Shown here: piece by piece, positions 8,443-19,577 of the stretch
Layout: each line of letters starts with the position of its first letter
Position numbering within the stretch: the first letter of the stretch is position 1
Source of the DNA: an uncultured Bacteroidales bacterium
GTDB taxonomy: Bacteria > Bacteroidota > Bacteroidia > Bacteroidales > F082
Length of the DNA: 64,000 nucleotides
Reading direction: 5' to 3'
Assembly: GCA_905234645.1 (NCBI GenBank)
Contig: CAJOIS010000010.1
Location: 62,001 to 126,000 of the forward strand
The notes under the pieces: model-generated
Told to the model about the DNA's origin: nothing
Databases searched by the model: none
What the model saw: the letters and a program-made list of their open reading frames with translations, nothing else
Program-made: the position numbers and the translations under genes

Positions 8443-9048
8443 TTACCATTCTAAGCTAAAGACTAAAGAGATATTTGAGATGTTTTCTTGGGTGTCGTAG
8501 TAGTAACCCGATGCTCCCCCCATTCCCATCAGATTTATCTGATAATGCGTGACGGTTATATCGCTGTAATAGGTGGCTACCGCCATCAAGTTGAAGGCTA
8601 TGCTGCTTTTGGTGGCAAAACGTACGCCAAAACCTATGTCGCCGTATGCGCCAAAGCCGTTGTCTTTCGAGGTCATTTGTGTGGTCAAATTCACGCGTGA
8701 GTTCGGGACAAAGTAAGCTCCGCCCCTGGCTCTTATCACAGGACTCACCTTATTAGTAGTGAGGATGTAGTGGAACGCTCCGTAAAACGGGACGACCGTC
8801 GGGTGGTTGAGACTGACGTTCACCCCTGCGCCTATACCGCCGAAGATTTTGTCGGTGAACTGATACCCGTGAGTGGTGGATAGCTGGGAATTCACCAAAC
8901 TTAAGTTATAGGCTAAACCATATGCAGAGCCTACTTCGAAGAAACCTTGGTATCCGCTCGGGACGCGGAATGACTTCTCATTGTTTTCTTGTGCTGATGC
9001 CGTAAAGGTCATTATTATGAGGGCAAGAGCCAGAATTGTCTTTTTCAT
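8443..9048 (-). CDS. Predicted outer-membrane beta-barrel protein
   Basis: A 201-residue protein not recognised as a named family. It has a clear signal peptide (MKKTILALALIIMTFTASAQ) and then alternating amphipathic strands rich in Gly, Tyr and Phe, ending in the aromatic residue W, as expected of a protein inserted by the BAM machinery. The pattern resembles small opacity- or OmpW-sized barrels of 8 strands. It lies just upstream of frr but probably has its own promoter (9077-9084). Function is unknown; small-barrel adhesin or porin-like roles are possible. Confidence 0.7.
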   Translation of the reverse strand: MKKTILALALIIMTFTASAQENNEKSFRVPSGYQGFFEVGSAYGLAYNLSLVNSQLSTTHGYQFTDKIFGGIGAGVNVSLNHPTVVPFYGAFHYILTTNKVSPVIRARGGAYFVPNSRVNLTTQMTSKDNGFGAYGDIGFGVRFATKSSIAFNLMAVATYYSDITVTHYQINLMGMGGASGYYYDTQENISNISLVFSLEW

Positions 9049-9076
9049 AACTGTTTAATTTAAAGTTACGAAAAAA

Positions 9077-9084
9077 CAAACTTA
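9077..9084 (-). promoter_or_regulatory. -7 box of the 201-residue barrel gene
   Basis: TAAGTTTG on the minus strand fits TAnnTTTG, 28 nt before the ATG at 9048. Confidence 0.55.
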
Positions 9085-9110
9085 CAAAAACTGAGCCAAA
9101 ACGGTTTTAC

Positions 9111-11036
9111 TTAGTTTAAAGGATCGTACAAGCCGGTAAGCACACGATTCTTTTTCGTGTAATAATAGCTTAGCTTGTTCACGATAAGCGGCTTCTTGTC
9201 CTGGTTCCAAAGGTAGGTTTTGACGGTCTTGCCTTTTGGGCTGAAGTCATCGCCGAAAACGATGGCATCGGCAACGGCATGGTCTCCAGGCAGGAACTGA
9301 CCATCGGCTGCCGTTGAGCTGTGCCAAAGCACAATGCTGTCGGTTTCGGCATCATGAAGTTCCATTACGACAATGCATCGGCTGAGTTCTTCGTCGTTAT
9401 GGATCTGGGCGATGACGCTCAGTGCTTTGATGTCTTCAGGCAACGAGTCGCCGGCAAAGGTAAAACCCTGCCCCCATTCTTGGCTTTCATGATAAGCATA
9501 GGGGGCGTCGTTCAAGTCGTTGAGGAGGTATTGGCTGCCTGCGACGGGCGTTTTGCTCAGTGTTAGGTAACGCGAAGTGAACCAGTCTTTCTTTTCGATG
9601 AGGTAGGGGTAGTTGCCTACAGCGGTGGCTTCCCATAGGGGATTTGCGTAGTCGGTCCAGCCGAAACCGAGCATTGGGGTTTCATGGTGTTCATTGAGCC
9701 AACGGTTGAAGTCGCTCAACTCGGGTTCGCGCACGAAGTCGCCCTCTTCGGTGTAGATACGATGGAAGACGATGCGTTCATCAATGCCCAAAGGCTCTTG
9801 GTAGAATTCGACTGCTTCACCGATTTCCGTTTTGGTGGCAAATTGGATGCTGTCGCCAAATTGTTCGCGGTCTGACTTCATCTCCACGGCAATCTGGTCG
9901 AAGCCTTGGTGGTACATCAGGTCGTAATGCCTGCGTTCCAGGATGAGAGAAGCTGTCCCTGCAAAGAGGATGGCTGCCACCTCCAAGGCGGTCTGCCATG
10001 GCGACAAAGTCCGCGTCCCGAACATGGAGAAAGCCACGATGATGACAAAGGGGAAGCTGAAAATCAATGTGCTCTGCTGCAGGATTGGCTCTCGGGTCAA
10101 GGAATAGACGAAAGCGATGGCGAAGATGATGACAAACCATGTGATGCCAACCCAACGCAAGGGATTCTTCTGTTTGCTGCGCTTGCCGAGAAAGAGAGGG
10201 AAAATGATGATGGTGCCCACGAAGAACATAAACAGCATGGAGTAGTTCATCGTGTACTGGATGAAGTCAAGGAGGAAGGTGGCCTTGGGTGCTGCCAGCC
10301 AACCGCCGATGCTACCGCTGACGAAGAGTTGCTGGTAGAAGATGGGCAGGGTGGGGGCAAATAATACCACGGCTGCTATACCACTAAGCCAATAGGCTTT
10401 GTGACGTTCTTTCGGCAGGAAGAACAAGCCGGTTAAGAAGATCAAGCCTGCCTGAGCAAGGGAGAAATACTGCATCAGCGAGCAGGCCCAAGCCGATAGT
10501 GCGAAGCCGATGTAAACGCCGATGGGGGGCTTTTGGGCTTCGAAGACAATCTTGTGCCAGAAGTAAGCCATCAGCAGGACAAAGAACAACCCCGCCGAAT
10601 AAGGCCGTGCTAGCTGGCTGTAGAACACCGTGAACTGGCTGACGGCAAAAAACGCTGCTGAGAACAAACCGACTTTGCGGTTGAACCATTGGCGGCCGAT
10701 TAAATAAATAAGGTATATGGAACCGATGCCCATCAGCACAAAGGGCAGCTTGACCCAGAACTCGCTCCAGCCGAAGATCCTCACCCAAAGCCAAAGGAAA
10801 GCTTCCACCCCGATGGGGTGGCTGTCGGGCATGATGCCCTGCTGGATGAAGTCGTGGAAGTTGTCGAAGCGGGTGCGTAGCAGGGCGCTGAACTCGTCGT
10901 GCATGAAGGGTACGTCGCCCAGCTTCCACAGACGCAGCACCGCCGCTACAAGCATAATGACGCCGAGCAGGATGTAATCCATCCTCTTGCTCGGCGCATT
11001 GTGGGATTTACGCAGATGGGTTTTGCGGGTTCTCAT
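9111..11036 (-). CDS. GT-C type glycosyltransferase (family 39 / ArnT-like)
   Basis: Integral membrane glycosyltransferase of 641 residues, predicted to move a sugar from a lipid-phosphate carrier to an acceptor on the periplasmic side. A basic N-terminus precedes about 11-12 membrane segments (residues 20-365). The first periplasmic loop has the acidic motif FMHDEFSAL, which corresponds to the catalytic Asp/Glu loop of protein-mannosyl and ArnT-like enzymes. A large soluble C-terminal domain (about 380-641) follows, rich in aromatic and acidic residues. Acceptor and sugar are unknown; Bacteroidota O-glycosylate many secreted proteins, which is one candidate role. It lies downstream of pyrH, separated by a palindromic repeat. 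Confidence 0.8.
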   Translation of the reverse strand: MRTRKTHLRKSHNAPSKRMDYILLGVIMLVAAVLRLWKLGDVPFMHDEFSALLRTRFDNFHDFIQQGIMPDSHPIGVEAFLWLWVRIFGWSEFWVKLPFVLMGIGSIYLIYLIGRQWFNRKVGLFSAAFFAVSQFTVFYSQLARPYSAGLFFVLLMAYFWHKIVFEAQKPPIGVYIGFALSAWACSLMQYFSLAQAGLIFLTGLFFLPKERHKAYWLSGIAAVVLFAPTLPIFYQQLFVSGSIGGWLAAPKATFLLDFIQYTMNYSMLFMFFVGTIIIFPLFLGKRSKQKNPLRWVGITWFVIIFAIAFVYSLTREPILQQSTLIFSFPFVIIVAFSMFGTRTLSPWQTALEVAAILFAGTASLILERRHYDLMYHQGFDQIAVEMKSDREQFGDSIQFATKTEIGEAVEFYQEPLGIDERIVFHRIYTEEGDFVREPELSDFNRWLNEHHETPMLGFGWTDYANPLWEATAVGNYPYLIEKKDWFTSRYLTLSKTPVAGSQYLLNDLNDAPYAYHESQEWGQGFTFAGDSLPEDIKALSVIAQIHNDEELSRCIVVMELHDAETDSIVLWHSSTAADGQFLPGDHAVADAIVFGDDFSPKGKTVKTYLWNQDKKPLIVNKLSYYYTKKNRVLTGLYDPLN

Positions 11037-11060
11037 CTTGATTGGAACTTGCGTCGCTTC

Positions 11061-11137
11061 GCGTCATTGCGAGCATAGCGAAGCAATCTAGGGTGGTGTT
11101 GTTTGGATTGCTTCGTCGTGCCTCCTCGCAAAGACGC
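11061..11137. repeat. Imperfect palindrome, CGTCATTGCGAG family
   Basis: Left arm 11061-11088 contains GCGTCATTGCGAG and GCGAAGCAATC. Right arm 11105-11137 contains GGATTGCTTCG and CTCGCAAAGACGC. This sequence type is familiar as a short palindromic repeat in genomes of several phyla. It fills the pyrH - glycosyltransferase gap. Confidence 0.8.
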
Positions 11138-11151
11138 AAAGCGTGTCCTTA

Positions 11152-11859
11152 TTACTTCGTTACAAGGGTGCCAATATTCTCACCCCTCAAAACCTTCATC
11201 AGGTTACCACGCGTGTTCATGTCGAAGACGTACATCGGCATGTCGTTCTCCTTGCACATGGTGAAGGCGGTCATGTCCATCACCTTCAGGTTACGTTGGT
11301 AGGCCTCGTCGTAGGTGATATGCTCGAACTTGGTGGCCGTGGGGTCTTTCTCGGGGTCGGCGGTGTAGATGCCGTCCACGCGAGTGCCCTTCAAGATGAT
11401 GTCGGCCTTGATTTCGACGGCGCGGAGGGCCGAGCCGGTGTCGGTGGTGAAGAAGGGGTTGCCGGTGCCGGCGCCCATCACCACGATGTGACCTTCCTCA
11501 AGCAGACGGATGGCCTTGGCGCTGCTCATCGTGTCGGCGATGCGGTCGATGTAGAGACCCGACAGCAGGGTGGCTTTCTGGCCTTTGCCCTGCAGGGTCG
11601 ACTGCATGGCCATCGAGTTGATGACGGTGGCGAGCATGCCCATATAGTCGCCTTGGATGCGGTCCATGCCCTTCGAGGAACCTTGCAGGCCGCGGTAGAT
11701 GTTGCCGCCGCCGATGACGATGCCGATTTGCACGCCCGCCTGGGCGGCTTCGATGATTTCATCGGCATAATCGGCCAGACGCTGCGGGTCGATGCCGTAT
11801 TGCTGGCTGCCCATCAGGGCCTCGCCGCTGAGTTTCAGTAATACTCTCTTGTATTTCAT
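11152..11859 (-). CDS. pyrH: UMP kinase
   Basis: Phosphorylates UMP to UDP in pyrimidine nucleotide synthesis; bacterial type, hexameric, amino-acid-kinase fold. The 235-residue length is normal. Conserved blocks are LLKLSGEALMG, VGIVIGGGNIYRG (seen as IGIVIGGGNIYRG), MGMLATVINSMAMQ and ATLLSGLY, then GAGTGNPFFTTDT. The start at 11859 is 20 nt after the secA stop, so pyrH is probably transcribed with secA and may continue into the glycosyltransferase gene. Confidence 0.97.
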   Translation of the reverse strand: MKYKRVLLKLSGEALMGSQQYGIDPQRLADYADEIIEAAQAGVQIGIVIGGGNIYRGLQGSSKGMDRIQGDYMGMLATVINSMAMQSTLQGKGQKATLLSGLYIDRIADTMSSAKAIRLLEEGHIVVMGAGTGNPFFTTDTGSALRAVEIKADIILKGTRVDGIYTADPEKDPTATKFEHITYDEAYQRNLKVMDMTAFTMCKENDMPMYVFDMNTRGNLMKVLRGENIGTLVTK

Positions 11860-11879
11860 GGTGTTAATGTTTTTATGGT

Positions 11880-15179
<3,300 letters not shown>

Positions 15180-15185
15180 TTATTA

Positions 15186-15219
15186 TCAGTTTGTAGTTGT
15201 CAGTTTATAGTTTGCAGTT
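15186..15219. repeat. AACTG-unit repeat in the secA leader (one arm)
   Basis: Minus strand reads tandem degenerate units of AAACTGCAAACT and AAACTGACAACT type just before the secA start codon. Only one arm is seen, so it may be a partial copy of a palindromic intergenic repeat. Confidence 0.5.
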
Positions 15220-15248
15220 AAAATGCTTGCTTTTAGTCAAAAAGCGTG

Positions 15249-15256
15249 CAAAGTTA
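15249..15256 (-). promoter_or_regulatory. -7 box of secA
   Basis: TAACTTTG on the minus strand fits TAnnTTTG, 69 nt before the secA ATG. The leader includes the 15186-15219 repeat. Confidence 0.55.
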
Positions 15257-15348
15257 CGGAATTTTGGTGAAATGAGGAAAATATGCGACAAAAAGGCAGA
15301 TTTTGTGTTCTTTTCAGATAAGGATTTCTCCAATTTAAGTTTTTATGA

Positions 15349-16725
15349 TTAAAGCAGTTCGATTCTCGGAATCACCAAATCTCCCTCATCCCGCACGTAA
15401 TCCTTCTGATAGAACATGCAGTAATAGACTGGCAGATATGTAATGCCGCTTTTCACCGAGACTTCCCGTTCGTTGCCCAACACCACGGCCTTTTGGATGC
15501 GGTAGTCGGGCGTTTCCAACAAATTGTCAAGTGCGCTGTGGACGGTGTAGTCCTTGCCCGACTTCACTTCGATGGGTAATACGGTCAGGTGCTCGTAGTA
15601 GTCAATCAGATAGTCCACCTCGCCCTTCTGCTTGTTGTCGTAATAATGCAAAGTGAAACCGTGGGCGTGAAGTTCCTGAGCCACCACCGTCTCATACACC
15701 GAACCAAGGTTGATGCTTCTGTCGTCTTGCAGCACGGCGTTGATGTTGAGACCATACAGGAGGTTGGTCAGCAGGCCAACGTCGTTCATATAAAGCTTGA
15801 GCAGGTTCTTGCTCTCTGACTCCGCCAAAGGGAACCTGGGGTTGCTGACGGCTTGCACACCGAGGGCTATACCCGAATTGGTCAGGTACTCAAACTCGTT
15901 GGCATAGTCGCTGAACTGCTTGTGGCTGGCGGTTTCCTCGATGCGCTTCACGACAATCCGCTTCTTCTTGTTTTCCATGATGGATGGAATCATGTCGTAA
16001 ATCTTCCTGATCAGCAGCTTCTTTTCCGCATCGTATTGCGAAGCATCAATTCTATAAAGCTCATGGATGTCGCGATGCACCTTCCTGACACGAGCCATAT
16101 TCCTGTTTTCCAGAAACTTGTTGATGGCATCAGGCATGCCACCCACGAGAAGATAAATCTTGAACTGCTGCATCATGTAGTTGTGCAATGATTCGTTGAG
16201 CGACTCCCCGGCAAGGAACTTTTCCCTCATGCCGTCGATGGTTTCTTGTCCGCAGCCCATGGCCAGCAAAAACTCCTCGAAGTCGAGGGGATACATCTCT
16301 TCGATTTCGACACTCCCAATGGGCACTGATGCAGTCTCCGACAAGGCCACACCCAACTGCGAGCCACTGGCCACATAGGTGTACCGTGCTTCTTGGTTCA
16401 GGAACTTCAGCATTGTCATCAAATGGGGATAGCTCTGGATCTCGTCCAAAAAGACCAAGGTGTTTTCCTTGGTGCCAAGACGATTTCCTGCAATGGCACC
16501 CAATTGCATGTAAAAGTCGCTGGTGCTTTTCACATTGGCAAAAACACCCAAATTTTCCTTGTCCTCCTTAAGGTTGATTTCAATGTAGTTCTTGAACATC
16601 CTTTTGCCGACATATCGGATGAGATACGACTTGCCAATCTGCCGGGCACCGTTTACCAAAAGAATCTTGTTTGATTCCTCTTGGAAGAACTTTTCAATGC
16701 GCTTTTCGAACTTCCTGTACAGCAT
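15349..16725 (-). CDS. AAA ATPase with C-terminal DUF4143 domain
   Basis: A 458-residue protein of the AAA_14/DUF4143 family. The N-terminal ATPase has Walker A GARQIGKS (26-33) and Walker B TLVFLDE (89-95), followed by a sensor-like YVASGSQLG. The C-terminal part (about 215-440) is DUF4143 and carries a nuclease-like signature of PD-(D/E)xK type: GEVDYLI (E369, D371) and LPIEVKSGK (E386, K388). Family members are abundant, often variable in gut bacteria, and of unproven function; a DNA-directed or defence role is an inference. The gene is a single-gene unit with its own -7 box and a four-copy, 32-bp-period palindrome array directly upstream, unlike any other gene here. Confidence 0.88.
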   Translation of the reverse strand: MLYRKFEKRIEKFFQEESNKILLVNGARQIGKSYLIRYVGKRMFKNYIEINLKEDKENLGVFANVKSTSDFYMQLGAIAGNRLGTKENTLVFLDEIQSYPHLMTMLKFLNQEARYTYVASGSQLGVALSETASVPIGSVEIEEMYPLDFEEFLLAMGCGQETIDGMREKFLAGESLNESLHNYMMQQFKIYLLVGGMPDAINKFLENRNMARVRKVHRDIHELYRIDASQYDAEKKLLIRKIYDMIPSIMENKKKRIVVKRIEETASHKQFSDYANEFEYLTNSGIALGVQAVSNPRFPLAESESKNLLKLYMNDVGLLTNLLYGLNINAVLQDDRSINLGSVYETVVAQELHAHGFTLHYYDNKQKGEVDYLIDYYEHLTVLPIEVKSGKDYTVHSALDNLLETPDYRIQKAVVLGNEREVSVKSGITYLPVYYCMFYQKDYVRDEGDLVIPRIELL

Positions 16726-16743
16726 GATTTATCAATTTTGCCG

Positions 16744-16751
16744 CAAAAATA
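16744..16751 (-). promoter_or_regulatory. -7 box of the DUF4143 ATPase gene
   Basis: TATTTTTG on the minus strand fits TAnnTTTG, 18 nt before the ATG at 16725. A TTG (complement of 16772-16774) 20 nt further upstream fits the -33 element and touches the first unit of the repeat array. Confidence 0.65.
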
Positions 16752-16775
16752 TATAAATCAATTTGTTTCTGCAAC

Positions 16776-16888
16776 AAAAAGGGACTTTTTCCATAAAATT
16801 TTTTCCAAAAAAGGGACTTTTTCCGAAAAATTTGACATAAAAAAGGGACTTTTTCCGAAAATTTCAAGCCGAAAAAGGGACTTTTTCC
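16776..16888. repeat. Four-copy 17-bp palindrome array, exact 32-bp period
   Basis: AAAAAGGGACTTTTTCC occurs at 16776-16792, 16808-16824, 16840-16856 and 16872-16888. Start-to-start distance is 32 bp each time, about three helical turns. Each unit contains the inverted repeat AAAAAG-GGA-CTTTTT. The 15-bp spacers are partly alike (GAAAAATTT or GAAAATTT) and partly different. The array begins next to the -33 position of the DUF4143 ATPase promoter and ends 14 bp before the stop of the upstream gene. Confidence 0.9.
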
Positions 16889-16901
16889 GTTTCTGGAAGT
16901 C

Positions 16902-18272
16902 TTACTTCCCGTACATTTTTCTTACCCTTTCCTCTAAATACCGCTCCGGCGACGGTGCCGGTGCCTCACCGATCTTGTTGCCCTTGCGGATGAGGATGTA
17001 CTCGGGGAAGGTGCGGACATTGTAAGCCTCTAAAAGGAGGATGTTGTCGCCAAGGTCGAGGAGAGGCCAGTTTTGCTTTTTCTCTGCGAATTGCTGCTTG
17101 AAAAACTCCATCTTTTCGTGCATGGCGATGGTAAGGATTTGCACTGAATCCTGCCATTGGTAGTGGAGGTTGCGCAATTCTGCGAACTGGTGCTCGCTGA
17201 CGGGAGACATGCCGTCGACAAACTGCAGTAATACCATGCCGCCCTTGAAATCGGAGAGGTTGACGTCCTTGCCGTCACTGTCTTTTAGGGTGAACTCGGG
17301 AGCATCGGCGCCAGGGGCGAGTCGGCTGTAATTGGTGAAGAAGTCGCTGATGACGGCTTTATGCTCGGTGTATTTCGTTTGCTCCTTAATATAAGTAAGG
17401 TGATTTTGGGCGAGTCTGCGTGTGTTGCGGTCACCGTAGCAGAGCTTCTGCAGGTTGTAGATGGTGATCAACTCGGCCAGACGTGGGTTTTTCGCCATAA
17501 AGGGATCGGTGTCAAGGTATTTCTTCAAGGCCTTGGGACTTTCTGCCATGGCGTCGCTGAGCAGGTGGCTGTCGTAGGTCGTACTGTTGAAGTAGCTGTC
17601 AAACAACTCTTTGAAGAGGTCGATATAGGCACTTTGGGTGTAAAGCACAGGCTGCCCGTCGAAGTAGTCCTTGATGATTCTTTTGCCGCCATCTGCGCTG
17701 ATGCCCAATCGGACTGCCGCAATTTTATAGCGGTTATGGTCCTTCACATAGTCCGACTTGATGTCGGGCAGCTCCTTGTTAATGGCGTTTTGGATGGAGT
17801 CGATGTAACGCAGCTGCCGCCCACGGTAGATTTGGTTGAAATGGTCGATGAGGTAGCTGTTGATGATCTCTTCGGAATAGACGACTTGGCGGTAGATGCC
17901 ATGGTCTGTGGCACGCTTCACGCGGATAGTGGGCATCTCTTTCTCGAAGTAGGAGACGTTGTCTTTTTGCTCGGGGACGATGATCTCGATGTCGTAGCTG
18001 GCGTTTGGGGTGAGGACAAGGTCGACATATTCCAGACCGACATAGATGCGGGCGGGCAGGATTTGTTTCACGCTGCCTTCGAGGATGAAATGGCCTTGTG
18101 CGTTGCTCTGGCTTTGGTTGAGCAAGATGCCTGTCTCGTTGACGAGGTCCTCGTATGCGAAGAGCCTGACCAAAGCATTGGTCTTGTTGCTCCGTCCCGT
18201 GATGGTCACGCTTTGGGCGCTTGCCGTCACGAAGAGCAAAGAGAGAATGAGGGTGATGATCCTGCGTTTCAT
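16902..18272 (-). CDS. Exported TlpA-like thioredoxin-fold protein lacking the CxxC motif
   Basis: A 456-residue exported protein with signal peptide (MKRRIITLILSLLFVTASAQ), an N-terminal beta domain resembling DUF4369 (about 22-105), a helical middle region, and a C-terminal TlpA/thioredoxin-like domain (about 320-440) starting APEFTLKDSDGKDVNLSDF. Where active members have W-C-x-x-C, this protein reads FVDGMSPVSEHQF, so the redox cysteines are absent. A structural or binding role is more likely than disulfide exchange. It begins 26 nt after coaD and is probably co-transcribed with it. Confidence 0.78.
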   Translation of the reverse strand: MKRRIITLILSLLFVTASAQSVTITGRSNKTNALVRLFAYEDLVNETGILLNQSQSNAQGHFILEGSVKQILPARIYVGLEYVDLVLTPNASYDIEIIVPEQKDNVSYFEKEMPTIRVKRATDHGIYRQVVYSEEIINSYLIDHFNQIYRGRQLRYIDSIQNAINKELPDIKSDYVKDHNRYKIAAVRLGISADGGKRIIKDYFDGQPVLYTQSAYIDLFKELFDSYFNSTTYDSHLLSDAMAESPKALKKYLDTDPFMAKNPRLAELITIYNLQKLCYGDRNTRRLAQNHLTYIKEQTKYTEHKAVISDFFTNYSRLAPGADAPEFTLKDSDGKDVNLSDFKGGMVLLQFVDGMSPVSEHQFAELRNLHYQWQDSVQILTIAMHEKMEFFKQQFAEKKQNWPLLDLGDNILLLEAYNVRTFPEYILIRKGNKIGEAPAPSPERYLEERVRKMYGK

Positions 18273-18298
18273 GCTGTGAAAACGAGGAAAATGTGGAA

Positions 18299-18769
18299 TT
18301 ATTGCTTTTCGGGCAACTTCACCTCGACGGGCAGGAACTTGGAGGTGTCGCCGCCGTTTTTGTAGATGTCGCGCACCACGCTCGACGACACACCGACCAG
18401 CTCGCTCTCTGTGAGAAGGAAAATGGTCTCCAACTCGGGGTGCAGACGCTTGTTGGCGTGGCCAATCATGTTCTCGTACTCAAAGTCGCTGCCGCAACGC
18501 AGGCCACGGATGATGGTGTTGGCGCCCACCTTCTTGCAGAAGTCGGCAGTGAGGCCTTCGTAGCTCTCCACCTTGATCTGCGGGTAGTCGGCGAAGACGG
18601 CCTTGCACCAAGCGATGCGGTCTTGCAAGTCAAAGGTGGAACGCTTTTCCATGTTGATGCCGACGGCGACATAGATCTCGTCGAACATGGGGAGGGCGCG
18701 CAGTACGATGGAACGGTGACCCAAGGTGATGGGGTCGAAGGAACCGGGAAAAACGGCGATCTTTTTCAT
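18299..18769 (-). CDS. coaD: Phosphopantetheine adenylyltransferase
   Basis: Fourth step of coenzyme A synthesis: 4'-phosphopantetheine plus ATP to dephospho-CoA. The 156-residue protein has the nucleotidyltransferase motif GSFDPITLGH (9-18, with H18 as the T/HxGH histidine), the RGLRCGSDFEYE segment and the VSSSVVRDI block corresponding to the ISSTxVR motif. Its leader contains a long palindromic repeat between the -7 box (18871-18878) and the start codon. coaE, the next enzyme of the pathway, is in this window at 48712. Confidence 0.97.
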   Translation of the reverse strand: MKKIAVFPGSFDPITLGHRSIVLRALPMFDEIYVAVGINMEKRSTFDLQDRIAWCKAVFADYPQIKVESYEGLTADFCKKVGANTIIRGLRCGSDFEYENMIGHANKRLHPELETIFLLTESELVGVSSSVVRDIYKNGGDTSKFLPVEVKLPEKQ

Positions 18770-18783
18770 TGATTTTTCTTTTT

Positions 18784-18859
18784 GACGCGGGACTTCGAGA
18801 CGCGAGACGCGGGACTTTGCAAGGTTGTCTCGTGTCCCGTGTCACGTAGTCTCGTGTCC
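18784..18859. repeat. Imperfect palindrome, GACGCGG family, copy 1 (coaD leader)
   Basis: Left arm 18784-18815 is made of degenerate 7-8 nt units GACGCGG, GACTTCGA, GACGCGA, GACGCGG. Right arm 18827-18859 is the inverse (GTCTCGT, GTCCCGT and similar). It lies between the coaD promoter box and the start codon. Related copies are at 54485-54556 and 61442-61509. Confidence 0.88.
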
Positions 18860-18870
18860 TTTTTCGGCTG

Positions 18871-18878
18871 CAAAAGTA
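18871..18878 (-). promoter_or_regulatory. -7 box of coaD
   Basis: TACTTTTG on the minus strand fits TAnnTTTG. It abuts the stop codon of the upstream Nudix gene, giving coaD a leader of about 95 nt that holds the palindrome. Confidence 0.6.
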
Positions 18879-19505
18879 TCACTTTGTCACGATTTGGCGT
18901 AAATCTTTTCCTAGAATTTCACTGATGGAACGGAAAGTGTTTTTCAAAAAGTCCTCAATCCCTTCATTTCCAATCAGTTTTATCTCTGTAATACCTTCTT
19001 CGGTCTGGGGCTTGGGTTGGATGGCTTCTTCGCTTTCCATCAGATACCACCAGGTGCGTTTCAACTTCCATTCTTCATGCTCCCAGTAGCAATGCCAAGT
19101 GGATAGTAACTCGCTGACGATGTGTAACTTGCCTATGCCAGTCTCTTCCTCTACCTCGCGCAAGGCAGCCTGTTCAGGGCTTTCACCTTTTTCTATATGT
19201 CCCTTGGGCAGGTCAGGGATGCCATGACGGGTAATGCTGACGAATTTGCCGTTGGTGACAACGATACCACCAGCTGCAGGTGCCATCTTAAAGGTCTTGT
19301 TCAAAGCTGAAGCCACTGCGCTTTCGCCCACTTCATGTATGAATGTGTCGCCAGGATCATGGTCATTGAGCCATTCTGGAAAAAATTCGCACAATAGCTC
19401 AGCGTCGTATCTATCAGATTCTAAAAGTGTTGCGTCGAGTTTTAAAGAATTGTCCTCAATTTTTGGAAAAACCAAGGCTTTGTTTTCGTGAAAAATCTTG
19501 TACAT
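18879..19505 (-). CDS. Nudix hydrolase
   Basis: Hydrolyses a nucleoside diphosphate linked to another group; the substrate is not predictable. The 208-residue protein has a non-Nudix N-terminal region of about 75 residues and then a Nudix domain whose box runs from G102 to I124 (GHIEKGESPEQ, then REVEEETGI), matching GX5EX7REUXEEXGU. An upstream ATG at 19541 would add 12 residues but overlaps the -7 box at 19539-19546, so MYKIFHENKALVF is taken as the start. It is divergent from pyrE. Confidence 0.87.
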   Translation of the reverse strand: MYKIFHENKALVFPKIEDNSLKLDATLLESDRYDAELLCEFFPEWLNDHDPGDTFIHEVGESAVASALNKTFKMAPAAGGIVVTNGKFVSITRHGIPDLPKGHIEKGESPEQAALREVEEETGIGKLHIVSELLSTWHCYWEHEEWKLKRTWWYLMESEEAIQPKPQTEEGITEIKLIGNEGIEDFLKNTFRSISEILGKDLRQIVTK

Positions 19506-19513
19506 TTGTAGCC

Positions 19514-19521
19514 TATTTTTG
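19514..19521 (+). promoter_or_regulatory. -7 box of pyrE
   Basis: TATTTTTG fits TAnnTTTG, 56 nt before the pyrE ATG, within the divergent Nudix-pyrE region. No clear -33 element. Confidence 0.5.
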
Positions 19522-19538
19522 AATGTTCGTTTAGACGA

Positions 19539-19546
19539 CAAAGATA
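19539..19546 (-). promoter_or_regulatory. -7 box of the Nudix gene
   Basis: TATCTTTG on the minus strand fits TAnnTTTG. It overlaps the upstream ATG at 19541 and so favours the downstream start at 19505. Confidence 0.6.
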
Positions 19547-19577
19547 CATAATTCTATTTCGACAAAGCTCAATAACC

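Noticed and set aside
8372-8449. Longer frr start at 8449
   Set aside because: Would run through the promoter box and give a non-conserved N-terminus.
16776-16888. CRISPR array
   Set aside because: Units are only 17 bp with 15-bp partly similar spacers, just four copies, and no cas genes are nearby.
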